A stretch of 64,000 nt of DNA, taken from assembly GCF_003952165.1 (NCBI RefSeq), contig NZ_RXFT01000001.1, positions 868,001 to 932,000 of the forward strand, given 5' to 3'. The notes under the pieces were generated by a model. It was not told where the DNA came from. It searched no databases and saw only the letters and a program-made list of their open reading frames with translations. The translations under genes were made by a program, and so were the position numbers. Position 1 is the stretch's first letter, and each line of letters begins with the position of its first letter. This document shows positions 10,170 through 18,462 of the stretch, in pieces. The DNA is from Variovorax guangxiensis (GTDB lineage: Bacteria; Pseudomonadota; Gammaproteobacteria; Burkholderiales; Burkholderiaceae_C).

Positions 10170-10862
10170 TCAGTGCGGGGCGGCGTCGAGCTGGTGCTTG
10201 ACCGCGTAGATGTAGAGCTCGAGGCGGTTGCTCACGCCAAGCTTCTGGTAGATCGAGGTGAGGTGGTTGCGCAGCGTGTGCTCGGTGACGAAGAGCTTCG
10301 CGGCCAGGGCCTTGTTCGAGGCGCCGCTGCCGCTCACGACGGTGTGGATGATTTCCCGCTCCTTGTGCGTCAGGCTGGCCTGCCTGGCGGCTTCGGGATC
10401 GGCCTTGGGCTGCTGCTTCTTCACCGAGGTCAGCTCGTAGAAGACGCGGCCGATGGACTGGGCGTCGATGCAGAGCTCGCCGTTGTGCACGCGCTCGATG
10501 GCGTCGATCACCTGTTGCGCCGGCGCGTCCTTGCGCATCACGCCGCGTGCGCCTTGCAGCACCGCCAGGTCGAGCGTGCGCTGTTCGCGTTCTCCCGTGA
10601 GCACCATGACGCGCGAGACGTCGTTCGACACCAGCCTCGGCAGGATGTCGAGGGCACTGTGGCCGTCGAGGTCCAGGTCGAGCACGATGACGTCGGGCGC
10701 GAGGCTTTCCGACGTGGCCACCGCGTCCTCGCAGCAGCAGGCGGTGCCGACCACCTTCATGCGCGGATGCTCCCCGTCGATCAGCCTGGACAGGCCCCAC
10801 AGCATGGTCTGGTGGTCGTCCACGAGCAGGACGCCGATGGGATGGGTGGCAGCTGGTTGCAT
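10170..10862 (-). CDS. NarL/FixJ-family response regulator
   Basis: The 230-aa protein has an N-terminal receiver domain (LLVDDHQTM; phospho-acceptor Asp62 in VIVLDLDLDG) and a C-terminal LuxR-type helix-turn-helix (LTHKEREIIHTV, then KLFVTEHTLRNHLTSIYQKLGV). It would bind DNA after phosphorylation by the histidine kinase encoded 76 nt upstream on the same strand. The target genes are unknown; the neighbouring Tad operon is a natural candidate, by analogy with Tad loci run by two-component systems, but nothing in the sequence proves it. Confidence 0.92.
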   Translation of the reverse strand: MQPAATHPIGVLLVDDHQTMLWGLSRLIDGEHPRMKVVGTACCCEDAVATSESLAPDVIVLDLDLDGHSALDILPRLVSNDVSRVMVLTGEREQRTLDLAVLQGARGVMRKDAPAQQVIDAIERVHNGELCIDAQSIGRVFYELTSVKKQQPKADPEAARQASLTHKEREIIHTVVSGSGASNKALAAKLFVTEHTLRNHLTSIYQKLGVSNRLELYIYAVKHQLDAAPH

Positions 10863-10938
10863 GGTGGGCTCCTTGATTCGGCTCTGGTTTGTCTCTTGGC
10901 AGGTGCAGCGGCTTGCTGCCGGGATTCGTCGTTGTTGC

Positions 10939-12633
10939 TCAGATCGGGATTTCCACCAGCACGGCGGTGCCGCCGCTGTCGCACTGGCGGACCTGCGCGC
11001 GCCCGCCGAGGGCGGCTGCGCGTTCGGTGATGGAGTGGGGCCTGAAGCGGGTGAAGCTCTCCTCGCCGTCGGCCTCGTTCTCGATGCGCACGTGCAGCCG
11101 GCCGTTGCGGCAGGCCAGGCGCACGCTGCCGTGGCGCGCCTGGGTGTGCTTGCAGATGTTGTTGAGGCCTTCGCCGACCATCTGCAGCACCTCCGCGGTC
11201 ATCCGGTCGTCCAGGTGCAGCGGGCCGTCGACGTCGACGGCGATGTCGATGCCGTAGAGGCCCTTGATCCGCGCGGCCTGGCGGTGCAACTGCGGCAGCA
11301 CGAGGCCACCGGGGCTGCTGTTGCTGCCTTGCCTGACTTCGCCGGCATAGCGGCGCAGGTCGGCGATGACGCCGTCGGCCACGCTCGCGAGCTTTTCCAG
11401 GTCGTCGCTCAGCGGGTTGTCGGCGGTGGCCTTCTTGCGCAGGGCGCACAGGCCCATGCGCAGACCGATGTAGGGCTGCACGGCCGTGTCGTGCAGGTTG
11501 AGCGCGAACTTCAGACGCTCCGCGGTGGCTGCCTCGGAGGCCATGCGGTCCAGCACCTCGATGGTTTCGATGATCGGGAAGATCTGCTCCATAAGGTGCG
11601 TGAGGAAGAGGGCGTCGGACTTGTTGAAGAGTCCGTCGCGCGAGGACACGAAGACGCGGCCTTCGCCCAGCCGCATGGGCAGCGGAGCGCTGATGAAGGC
11701 CCGGGCCTCCAGCATTGCGGTGATGGCCTCGCAGCGCCGGGCGCCTTCTTCGTCCTCGACGCGCCAGCCATCTGCGGCACCAGCCTCGAAGACGTGGCTC
11801 TGGGCATACAGCCGGTTCAACGGCCAGGGCAGGCGGTTGCTGAGCACGGTCTGGTCGGCCGGCAGGGCCATGAGCGGGGATTCGGCGATGCGGCCGATGG
11901 TCTCGACGCTGACGTGCTCGCAGGCGTCGTTCTTGCGCAGTGTGCGCAGGACCCAGTTGCCGGTGGCGGTGTCGCGCGTCAGCAGGATGCAGTGGCTGGC
12001 CCGGAAGAAGGCCAGCGTGCGTTCCATGGTGCGGGCGATGGTGCGGCCGGCGCCGAAGCGCGGGTTGGAGAGCTGGCTGACGTCGCCCAGCAGGGCCAGG
12101 CGGCGCTGCAGGCCCAGCTTGGAGCCGCCCCAGTGCACGATCATGTGGCCGAGCGCCAGCAGGAAGGTGCTGCGCATCAGCAACTGGGGCGCGTCGTTGC
12201 CGGTGCTGGTGGCGAGGCCGCAGGCGGCAAAGGAGGCGACCGACGCCACCGTGACGCGGGCGCCTTCCTCGAAGCCCCAGCGGAAGGCGGAGGTGAGGAT
12301 CGCGAAGAAATAGAAGAGGAAGAAGAGGCTCTGTACCCCGTCGGTCACGAAGATGATGAGCGTGAACCAGAGTACGTCGGACCAGTGGATGACCTTGCCC
12401 TGGAAGTACGGGCGGCCCATCCGCGTGCATGCATACACCAGCAGGCTGTGCAGCACGTAGCCGCAGAAGGCCAGCCAGACGGCGCCGTCGACATGGTTCC
12501 GATGGTCCCCGGCATCAACCACCACCGCCAGCAGCGCCGAGACCGAGAGCACCAGCCGCATGCGCGAGACCATGAGCGCATCCGCGGCGACGCTGATGCC
12601 GGCGTCGGGGGTGGCAGTGGTGTGGGCCAGCAT
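10939..12633 (-). CDS. Membrane sensor histidine kinase, HisKA_3/NarX type
   Basis: The 564-aa protein has about five or six membrane helices in residues 20-170, a linker region of about 190-350 that may be GAF-like, a HisKA_3 dimerisation/phosphoacceptor segment with His381 (in ALNLHDTAVQPYIG) and a HATPase domain with EGLNNICKHTQA as the N-box and AALGGRAQ as a G-box. It is the partner of the adjacent NarL-type regulator. The stimulus is not evident: there is no large periplasmic domain, so it may sense membrane state or a cytoplasmic ligand. Confidence 0.9.
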   Translation of the reverse strand: MLAHTTATPDAGISVAADALMVSRMRLVLSVSALLAVVVDAGDHRNHVDGAVWLAFCGYVLHSLLVYACTRMGRPYFQGKVIHWSDVLWFTLIIFVTDGVQSLFFLFYFFAILTSAFRWGFEEGARVTVASVASFAACGLATSTGNDAPQLLMRSTFLLALGHMIVHWGGSKLGLQRRLALLGDVSQLSNPRFGAGRTIARTMERTLAFFRASHCILLTRDTATGNWVLRTLRKNDACEHVSVETIGRIAESPLMALPADQTVLSNRLPWPLNRLYAQSHVFEAGAADGWRVEDEEGARRCEAITAMLEARAFISAPLPMRLGEGRVFVSSRDGLFNKSDALFLTHLMEQIFPIIETIEVLDRMASEAATAERLKFALNLHDTAVQPYIGLRMGLCALRKKATADNPLSDDLEKLASVADGVIADLRRYAGEVRQGSNSSPGGLVLPQLHRQAARIKGLYGIDIAVDVDGPLHLDDRMTAEVLQMVGEGLNNICKHTQARHGSVRLACRNGRLHVRIENEADGEESFTRFRPHSITERAAALGGRAQVRQCDSGGTAVLVEIPI

Positions 12634-12960
12634 GGAAGACGATTTCCGGCAGGAGGTACATCACGCGGTGCGGGCCGCAAGGCGGCTGCTGCTGGCGAAG
12701 CGGCACGGTGTCATTTTGGAATTCACTCCTCGTACCTGAAAGGGATGTATGTGAAGGTTTCACATTACTACTTTGGTAGTCGAAAACAATGGGGTCCGAG
12801 GTCTATCGCCAGTTTGTGACTCTTGTTGCATTCAGTTGCATTGGTCTCTGGCCGGGGCGTTTCGAGGTGGCGGCAGAGGAGGGCGAGCGGGCCGGCTGCC
12901 AGGAAGCGCGCTATTTGCGGGTACCTGTTCAGTGCGAAAGGCGCGACCGGGTTCCGGGTT
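12634..12960. other. 327-nt intergenic region upstream of the histidine kinase
   Basis: No convincing gene is present. On the minus strand a possible promoter is TTGTTT, then 16 nt, then TAATGT (about 12788-12765). It overlaps two adjacent inverted repeats described separately. The remaining 195 nt toward 12960 hold only short GC-rich dyads without U-runs. Confidence 0.5.
12749..12780. promoter_or_regulatory. Two adjacent inverted repeats in the kinase promoter region
   Basis: ATGTGAA-GGT-TTCACAT (12749-12765) is a perfect 7-bp-arm dyad. ACTAC-TTTG-GTAGT (12767-12780) follows at once. They lie about 115-150 nt upstream of the kinase start and overlap its possible -10/-35 elements, so they look like an operator. 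A close match of the first, ATGTGA-N5-TCACTT, occurs at 13626. Confidence 0.5.
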
Positions 12961-13440
12961 TCAGGCCCGGCGCTCGACCAGCGCGGTACGGCCCAGCGGC
13001 GTGACCCGCAGCACGACCGCCTGCCTGAATTTCTGCGGGCTCTGCCTGGTCCGGCAGGGCGGGGGCAGGGTTGCTTCCACCATGCCCGCAGCGTTCAGCA
13101 CCGCCACCGAATTGATCTCCGTCGGATCGTCGATGCGCAGCGGGAAGACCGAATTCCCGATCTTGCGCAGGTAGTCCAGGGGCATCACGGGCCATTTCTG
13201 GTCCTCGAGCGCGCTGGCGGCGGCGCCGGCCTTCAGGCTGGCGATTTCCGCATGCCCTTCCTCCGTGATGTCGAACACCACGGCGCTCTCGTACTGCTGG
13301 TATCCGAAGTGATCGAGATGGAATTCGGCTTCGACCAGCCCGGTGGCCATCAGGACCGAGGCGTGCCTGATGTCGGGTTCAGCGGTGAGCGTGACCGGAA
13401 ACTTCTCGTGCAGAAGCCGGAGGAGGAGATTGAGCGGCAT
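12961..13440 (-). CDS. Uncharacterised protein with two copies of a small winged-helix-like domain
   Basis: The 159-aa product matches no family I can name. I chose ATG 13440 because GGGAG sits 5 nt upstream; an upstream in-frame ATG at 13620 would add a poor-quality N-terminus. The protein is an internal duplication: FPVTLTAEPDIRHASVLMAT with later VVFDITEEGHAEI in the first half, and FPLRIDDPTEINSVAVLNAA with later VVLRVTPLGRTAL in the second. Each half looks like helix-helix-strand-wing. The same unit occurs once in the 90-aa protein at 58664-58936. A DNA-binding or regulatory role is only inferred. Confidence 0.75.
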   Translation of the reverse strand: MPLNLLLRLLHEKFPVTLTAEPDIRHASVLMATGLVEAEFHLDHFGYQQYESAVVFDITEEGHAEIASLKAGAAASALEDQKWPVMPLDYLRKIGNSVFPLRIDDPTEINSVAVLNAAGMVEATLPPPCRTRQSPQKFRQAVVLRVTPLGRTALVERRA

Positions 13441-13544
13441 ACATGCTCCCGTCTGCACCGTCGTTGGTGCACATCGAGCAATGGGAAGGACCTGCGGACG
13501 GATGCCCGCATCGCAGCGCCGATCCTGGATGCCGCCTCTGACGT

Positions 13545-13580
13545 GTAACAGCGTTACCGCGGGCGGAATGCCGGGGTAAC
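13545..13580. repeat. Cluster of GTAAC/GTTAC half-sites
   Basis: GTAAC (13545-13549), AGC and GTTAC (13553-13557) form a dyad, and a further GTAAC lies at 13576-13580. They are 105-140 nt upstream of the two-repeat protein gene, a suitable place for a regulator site. Confidence 0.3.
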
Positions 13581-13625
13581 ACGATCTTGGGTCGTCAAGC
13601 GGGCGGTAGGACTTCGACACTTTAA

Positions 13626-13642
13626 ATGTGATTTTTTCACTT
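13626..13642. promoter_or_regulatory. ATGTGA-N5-TCACTT dyad upstream of the two-repeat gene
   Basis: ATGTGA (13626-13631), TTTTT and TCACTT (13637-13642) have the same 6-5-6 layout as the dyad at 12749-12765. It lies about 185 nt upstream of the gene ending at 12961. It resembles a CRP-type site but with a 5-nt rather than 6-nt centre. Confidence 0.35.
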
Positions 13643-13710
13643 TAGTCATTTCGTTGTACTCCTGCCGCTCGACCTTGTCGAGAATTAGTTTTGTGAAGGA
13701 TTTCTCGTTT

Positions 13711-15147
13711 TCAGGGCGAGAACGTCACGTGCTGAGCAGTCAGCACGCCGTCGACCACCCGGTCGCCCACGACCGTGACCTTCCGGCCGTTGCGCAGGTC
13801 GGACTTGGTTCCGTTCTCGAAAACGGCCGCATCGGCATCCACCGGCTGGCCGCGCACCCTGAAGTCCGCAGGGGAGCGATATGCGCCGATGGCGCCGATC
13901 AGCGTGAAGGAGGCCGGTCCGCCCGTGCCCGGCACGTTGCGGATGCGCAGCTTCTTCGCCACCAGCACGCCGCCCGACATGAATCCGTCGGCTTCGACCT
14001 TCACGCCGTTGCCGAGCGAGCCCACGGGGCCGCCTGTGATCTGCGCGCTGGTCGCGTCGACGGGAGTGCCCAGCACCCCGAACGAGCCGCGCGAGACGAA
14101 GTCGGTGATGACGCCCGCGAGCTGGACCGCCACGCCGTCGCTCGTCGGAATGGCGTACCAGCCCTGGACTTTCGTGGCCGTGAGCACTCCGCCGACCGGC
14201 GCAGTGGTGCCCCGGGCGCGAACGACGACGCCATTGGCGAGCGACGATTCATCCAGCCCCGCGAAGACGGCCGTGCCGTAGTTGACCGTCAGCTGGCCGA
14301 GCATGAAGGTCTTGTGCGCCTTGTCGAGGCTCTGCACCGCGCCCGTGGCAAGCGGGTCGGCCACCGTGGGCGATACCTGGATGCGCGTGGCCCGCAGCGT
14401 GCCCGGCGCGCCCGGCAGGCCCCACACCTGGATGATGCTGCCCGCCTTGACGTCGGCCAGGCCGTTCGCGTCGCCCCAGACCGTGGCCGAGTCGATGCTG
14501 ACGCCGATGCCCATCACGACGAAGGTGCCGGCAGGAACATCGATGTTCGAGACCGCGCCCCGCAACTCGGCCGCGGAGACCACCTGGTTGGCGATGCCGC
14601 TCGTGAAGTTGTCGTCGACCTTGCCCGCGACCCGCGCGCTCATGCCGATCTGCAGTCCGGTCGCGTCCTCGATGGTGAAGGTCGCGCTGTCGGTGTCGTA
14701 GCGCAGGCCATTGAGGATGATGCTGCCCAGGCCGTCCGCAGCACCGATGCCGGCGGCATCCGCCGTCACGCCGGTGCCGCCCGAGCCCACGCCGGAGCCG
14801 TCGGTGTTGCTGTTGCCGGCGGTGCTCGTGCCTGCGCCGGTGTCGCCACTGGTGCTTCCTGTGCCGCCCGTGCCGCCGGAATCCCCTGCGGCACCGGTTC
14901 CTGACCCGGTCCCCGAACCCGAACCCGTTCCGGTTCCGGTTCCGGTTCCGGTTCCGGTTCCGGTTCCGGTGGAGTCGCCACCGCTTGCAGTCGCCGCGGG
15001 CGCGCTACCCGTGCCGACGCCGAAGCCAGCGATGGAGCCGCCGCTGCCTCCACCGCCTCCACCCCCGCCGCACGAAAGCAGCAGCGCCAGGAAACCGGCG
15101 GACAGGAGTCCGAGCAGGAGCCTTCGAGGCGTCTTCATCGTGCTCAT
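13711..15147 (-). CDS. DUF5666-repeat surface lipoprotein
   Basis: The 478-aa product starts with a lipoprotein signal (LALLLSC, Cys26), then a Gly/Ser/Thr-rich linker that includes a run of Gly-Thr pairs, then repeated beta-rich DUF5666 units (for example GVVVRARGTTAPVGGVLTAT and NGVKVEADGFMSGGVLVAKK) up to the C-terminus. The function is unknown. The ATG at 15147 overlaps the stop of the upstream DUF6502 gene by 4 nt (ATGA), so the two are translationally coupled. A hexanucleotide repeat underlies the Gly-Thr run. Confidence 0.85.
   Translation of the reverse strand: MSTMKTPRRLLLGLLSAGFLALLLSCGGGGGGGGSGGSIAGFGVGTGSAPAATASGGDSTGTGTGTGTGTGTGTGSGSGTGSGTGAAGDSGGTGGTGSTSGDTGAGTSTAGNSNTDGSGVGSGGTGVTADAAGIGAADGLGSIILNGLRYDTDSATFTIEDATGLQIGMSARVAGKVDDNFTSGIANQVVSAAELRGAVSNIDVPAGTFVVMGIGVSIDSATVWGDANGLADVKAGSIIQVWGLPGAPGTLRATRIQVSPTVADPLATGAVQSLDKAHKTFMLGQLTVNYGTAVFAGLDESSLANGVVVRARGTTAPVGGVLTATKVQGWYAIPTSDGVAVQLAGVITDFVSRGSFGVLGTPVDATSAQITGGPVGSLGNGVKVEADGFMSGGVLVAKKLRIRNVPGTGGPASFTLIGAIGAYRSPADFRVRGQPVDADAAVFENGTKSDLRNGRKVTVVGDRVVDGVLTAQHVTFSP
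14927..14968. repeat. GTTCCG hexanucleotide tandem repeat (7 copies) within the DUF5666 gene
   Basis: Seven perfect copies of GTTCCG encode alternating Gly and Thr on the minus strand in the linker after the lipid anchor. The 6-bp unit keeps the frame, so slippage would change linker length and not switch the gene off. Confidence 0.9.
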
Positions 15148-15992
15148 GGCTTGGGCCCTCTTTCTTCCGGCGGCGGCGGCGCTGGCGTGCGCTCGGTCCG
15201 CTCGTCCTCGTAGTAGGTGTAGATGCCGACGCGGATACGTCCCTTCGCACCGCCGGGGGCCTCGTCGACCGCCCGTGACATTTCCTGTGCCAGCTCGTGA
15301 TGCAGCGCCGTCCAGCGCTCGCGCACGAGCCGCTGGATCTGCTCGCATTCCGCAAGCGTGAGCCCGCGCGCGTACACCGCGCGTTCCAGCATCCTGGGCT
15401 CCTCGCCCAGCGTGTTGGCGACGGCCGCCAGCAGGTGGTCCCGCCCGTTGTCGCCCAGGAAGGCCAGCATCGACTGCAGGTCTTCCACCGGCACGAAGCC
15501 GTCCGTCGTGAGCTCGACCACGCCCTTGTCCTCGTCCTCGCTCACCATGTTCAGGCGCACCAGTTCGTCGAGGATGGTGCGGTGATGCACGTTGCCGCGG
15601 CTGCTCATGCGCGCGACGGCCTCGAAGGAGGGCGCGTCGTGGCCCGCCGTGATGGGCAGGCGCCGGTAAGTGTCATCTTTAGTAAGCATCTGCAACCACA
15701 ACGTGAAAGTCTTGGCTGCAGCCGACAGCTCGGTGTGGGGCAGGGGATCAGTGGTTGCCCTGACCTTGGCAGTCACCGCCTTGCGGTTGAGCCCGGTCGT
15801 CACCGAAAGCTGGCTCAGGTTCGGGTTGGCCACCCCCTGGTTGCGCCAGCTGCGCTGGGCTTCCTCGATCAGCAGGTCGCGCAGCAGTTCCTCGAGGTGC
15901 GGATGCTTCACCCCCATGGCGAGCGCGAGCCTGACCACCGGCCGGAGAATCCGGGCGCAGGCAGCAAGGGTCCAGTCCAGCCGATGTTCCAT
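15144..15992 (-). CDS. DUF6502-family protein with helix-turn-helix
   Basis: The 282-aa cytoplasmic protein resembles the DUF6502 family. It has no signal peptide. Residues about 58-80 (LSQLSVTTGLNRKAVTAKV) have the look of a helix-turn-helix, and a second helical part follows. The C-terminal tail is Pro/Glu-rich. The family commonly sits directly upstream of a DUF5666 lipoprotein, as here with a 4-nt overlap. A regulatory role toward its partner or other genes is inferred from the HTH and is untested. Confidence 0.8.
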   Translation of the reverse strand: MEHRLDWTLAACARILRPVVRLALAMGVKHPHLEELLRDLLIEEAQRSWRNQGVANPNLSQLSVTTGLNRKAVTAKVRATTDPLPHTELSAAAKTFTLWLQMLTKDDTYRRLPITAGHDAPSFEAVARMSSRGNVHHRTILDELVRLNMVSEDEDKGVVELTTDGFVPVEDLQSMLAFLGDNGRDHLLAAVANTLGEEPRMLERAVYARGLTLAECEQIQRLVRERWTALHHELAQEMSRAVDEAPGGAKGRIRVGIYTYYEDERTERTPAPPPPEERGPKP

Positions 15993-16145
15993 GGATTCGA
16001 GCGATATTCCCGAAACTGCGGTTCAAAGAGGGTTCGACGGCACAGATCGCCAGTTGCGATCTGCTTTCAATTGTCCTGCGCAAGAGTATGAATGTGAATG
16101 CTTTGGACTACTGCCGGCCGATTGGCTGGGTGTAAAGAAGCAACA

Positions 16146-16157
16146 CCCCGGCCGGGG
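16146..16157 (-). terminator. Possible weak terminator after the EF-hand membrane protein gene
   Basis: CCCCGGCCGGGG is a 12-bp palindrome 37 nt past the stop of the leftward gene ending at 16195, followed on the minus strand by TGTTGCTTCTTT. The stem is short and the U-tract broken, so termination would be weak. Confidence 0.3.
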
Positions 16158-16194
16158 CTCCCGCCAGGAGGCTTGGGAGCGTCGTCGCAGCCGC

Positions 16195-18462
16195 TCAGGC
16201 GCCGGGCGCCGTCACCGCCGCCTGATCGTGCTGCAGCCGTGGCGGCAGCCGGTCGTCGAGCCAGTCCATGCGCCAGGCCAGCAGCGCCACCGCGCCGACG
16301 ATGCAGGCGGCCGCCAGCGCGCCCGCCAGGCCATGCCGTTCACGGTACGGATCGGGTGCGATGCGCTTGGCCCCCGGCGGCACGCGCGCCGTCTGCGACA
16401 GCATCCCCCCGAGCCGCACGCTCACCTTCATGCGGCCGTTGATGGCCCACCCGCTCGCATCGAGGATCGGCCCCAGGCTGCGCTGGCGCAGCTTCAGCCA
16501 GGCGATCAGCATGCTGGGCCCCGAGATCGCGATCACGATGCCGGCCAGCGCCACCGGAATCCACTGCCCCAGGTCGATGAACTTGCCGAAGATGCCGACC
16601 AGCACCGCACTGATGCTGCCCAGCGCCACCCCGATCGCCGCCACGGTACCCACGTCGATGTGGCTGCCCGCCGTTGGCACGCCGGGCTTGGCAGGGGCCT
16701 TTGAAGCGGCGTCCGCGCCCGCCGCCTGATCCGCCGTGGCCACCCGGCCGGCCAGCGACTGCAGCGCGCCCTGCGACCCGGCTTCGCTCGCCGCTGCCCG
16801 CTTGGCCACCTGTTCCTCGATCATGCGGACGAACTTCTTGTACGGCGCGAAGAAGGCCTGCGCGACGCTGGTCGGGTTCTCGATCAGCTTGGTGATGGTG
16901 GCGTCCCAGTCGCGGCCCTGGCGGTCGTAGAACACGCCGTTGCGCCCCACGAAGAGAAAGTCGACGTCGCCCGCGGTGAAGGCGGCGACGATGCTCATCT
17001 TCTGCCCCTGGCGAGTGCAGTCGCAGTACGCGAGGCAGGTCTTCGCCAGTCCCGCCAGCGTCGCGTGCCGGGCGGTGTCCTGCACCTGCACGGTGAGCTC
17101 GCAGCTGCGCCCGTCGAGATACAGCGTGCCTGCCTGGAAGATGGCGCCTTCGCGCCGATAGAAGGCCTTGAACGACACGAAGTTGTGCAGCAGCACCAGC
17201 AGGTCGCGCTGCAGGCGCAGCAGCTTCTCCAGGTCGACCAGCAGCCGGTTGTGAAGCTCCGCCGCCTCGTCCTCGGCGATGAGCGAGAACAAGGCCTCCT
17301 GCGTCTGGAGCAGCGCGTCGATGCGCTTGCGCGACAGTGCGGCCAGCGCATTGGCCGGCCGCGCCGCGATCCATGCCTCGCACGGCGCAAGCCGGCTGCG
17401 AAGCGATTGCCATTGCTCTTCTTCCAGCGCATCGCGCTCGCCCAGCAGCGGTGCCACCGCGTCGCGCGCGAACGCGGCCATCGCATCGACCCAGGCCGGG
17501 TTCAGGCTCGTGCCGCGCAACGGCAGCGAGCGGCTGGGCGTGACCGGCGCGAGCGGCAGCTCGGCGATGGGCTGCGCGCCCACGTCCAGCGTGTGGCCCG
17601 AGAGCGCGTCATAGGCCTGCGGCGAAGGATTGAGCGCCGCCACCGCCTGCACGTCATAGGCCGCGACCCGGCAGCGAGCGAAGAAGTCGTCGATCTTGGC
17701 CGCGACCACGCGCAGGGCCTCGGTGGCGGCAAGCGTGCGATCGCCCAGCGGCAGCAGCACCTCGTCGCTGCTGTCGCCGTGCGCGTACCAGTTGCGCATG
17801 GCTTTCGCTTCGGCCATGAAGGCTTGGGCGCGCGCCCGGTCGAGGCCGGGTTTCTTCTCGTGGCGATCGGGCGTGCTGCCGTGGGTGCGCATCGCTTCCT
17901 CGATGGTCGAGCGCAGCGCGTCGTCGGAGGCGGTGTCGGGCGTGACCACGCCGTCGCCGTTGAAACGCATGGCCGCCAGCCATTCGCTGCGGTCCGAAAT
18001 GTCGGCGAGCGTGAGCGTGTTCGAGTCCTTCTTGCCGAGCAGGTCGAGGATGCGCCGGCCTTCCCTGGCAAGGTCGGCGCCTGCCGCGCTGTTGTCGTCG
18101 AGATCGTCCAGCGACAGCGTTCCGCCGCCCGCGAGCAGCGCATCGGCGCTGCGCAGCCGCTCGCAGGCCCACTGGCATGCCGCGATCACTTCGGGCGGGC
18201 GCACGCGGCCATCGCCGTCGCTGTCGATCAGATCGAGCGTGCGCGCATCGAAGTCGATGCCACGCGTGGGGCAGGCGAGCGCGACCCACAGTTTCTGGTC
18301 GAGCTCGGCGATGTGCGCAATGTCCGCGCCGCTGCGAAAGACCACCTGGTCGAGACCGCCGGCACGGATGAAAAGCCATCGGTGCGGTGTCGATGCCGCG
18401 GAAGGCGCACTGTTGCCGGGTACGCCGGCGGGGACTGGGGGCGTGCTGATGTCTGTCGTCAC
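16195..18462 (-). CDS. Large membrane protein with an N-terminal EF-hand loop
   Basis: I do not recognise a named family for this 755-aa protein. Residues 80-91 (DSDGDGRVRPPE) fit the 12-residue EF-hand calcium loop exactly (Asp 80, 82, 84, Gly85, Glu91). A second, degenerate loop is near FNGDGVVT. The long middle part is helical and soluble-looking, with a short Cys-rich spot (CLAYCDC). Two hydrophobic helices lie near residues 605-660 and one near 725-745. The layout suggests a cytoplasmic sensor body tethered to the membrane. It is transcribed away from the charged small protein gene across a 251-nt shared upstream region. Confidence 0.8.
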   Translation of the reverse strand: MTTDISTPPVPAGVPGNSAPSAASTPHRWLFIRAGGLDQVVFRSGADIAHIAELDQKLWVALACPTRGIDFDARTLDLIDSDGDGRVRPPEVIAACQWACERLRSADALLAGGGTLSLDDLDDNSAAGADLAREGRRILDLLGKKDSNTLTLADISDRSEWLAAMRFNGDGVVTPDTASDDALRSTIEEAMRTHGSTPDRHEKKPGLDRARAQAFMAEAKAMRNWYAHGDSSDEVLLPLGDRTLAATEALRVVAAKIDDFFARCRVAAYDVQAVAALNPSPQAYDALSGHTLDVGAQPIAELPLAPVTPSRSLPLRGTSLNPAWVDAMAAFARDAVAPLLGERDALEEEQWQSLRSRLAPCEAWIAARPANALAALSRKRIDALLQTQEALFSLIAEDEAAELHNRLLVDLEKLLRLQRDLLVLLHNFVSFKAFYRREGAIFQAGTLYLDGRSCELTVQVQDTARHATLAGLAKTCLAYCDCTRQGQKMSIVAAFTAGDVDFLFVGRNGVFYDRQGRDWDATITKLIENPTSVAQAFFAPYKKFVRMIEEQVAKRAAASEAGSQGALQSLAGRVATADQAAGADAASKAPAKPGVPTAGSHIDVGTVAAIGVALGSISAVLVGIFGKFIDLGQWIPVALAGIVIAISGPSMLIAWLKLRQRSLGPILDASGWAINGRMKVSVRLGGMLSQTARVPPGAKRIAPDPYRERHGLAGALAAACIVGAVALLAWRMDWLDDRLPPRLQHDQAAVTAPGA

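Noticed and set aside
12773..13174. Rightward frames in the kinase-upstream region (starts 12773, 12789, 12823)
   Set aside because: Several frames overlap in the same stretch, run into the opposite-strand two-repeat gene and have no ribosome site or recognisable protein character.
13441..13620. N-terminal extension of the two-repeat protein to ATG 13620
   Set aside because: The added 60 residues are not part of the duplicated unit, and the internal ATG at 13440 has a good ribosome site.
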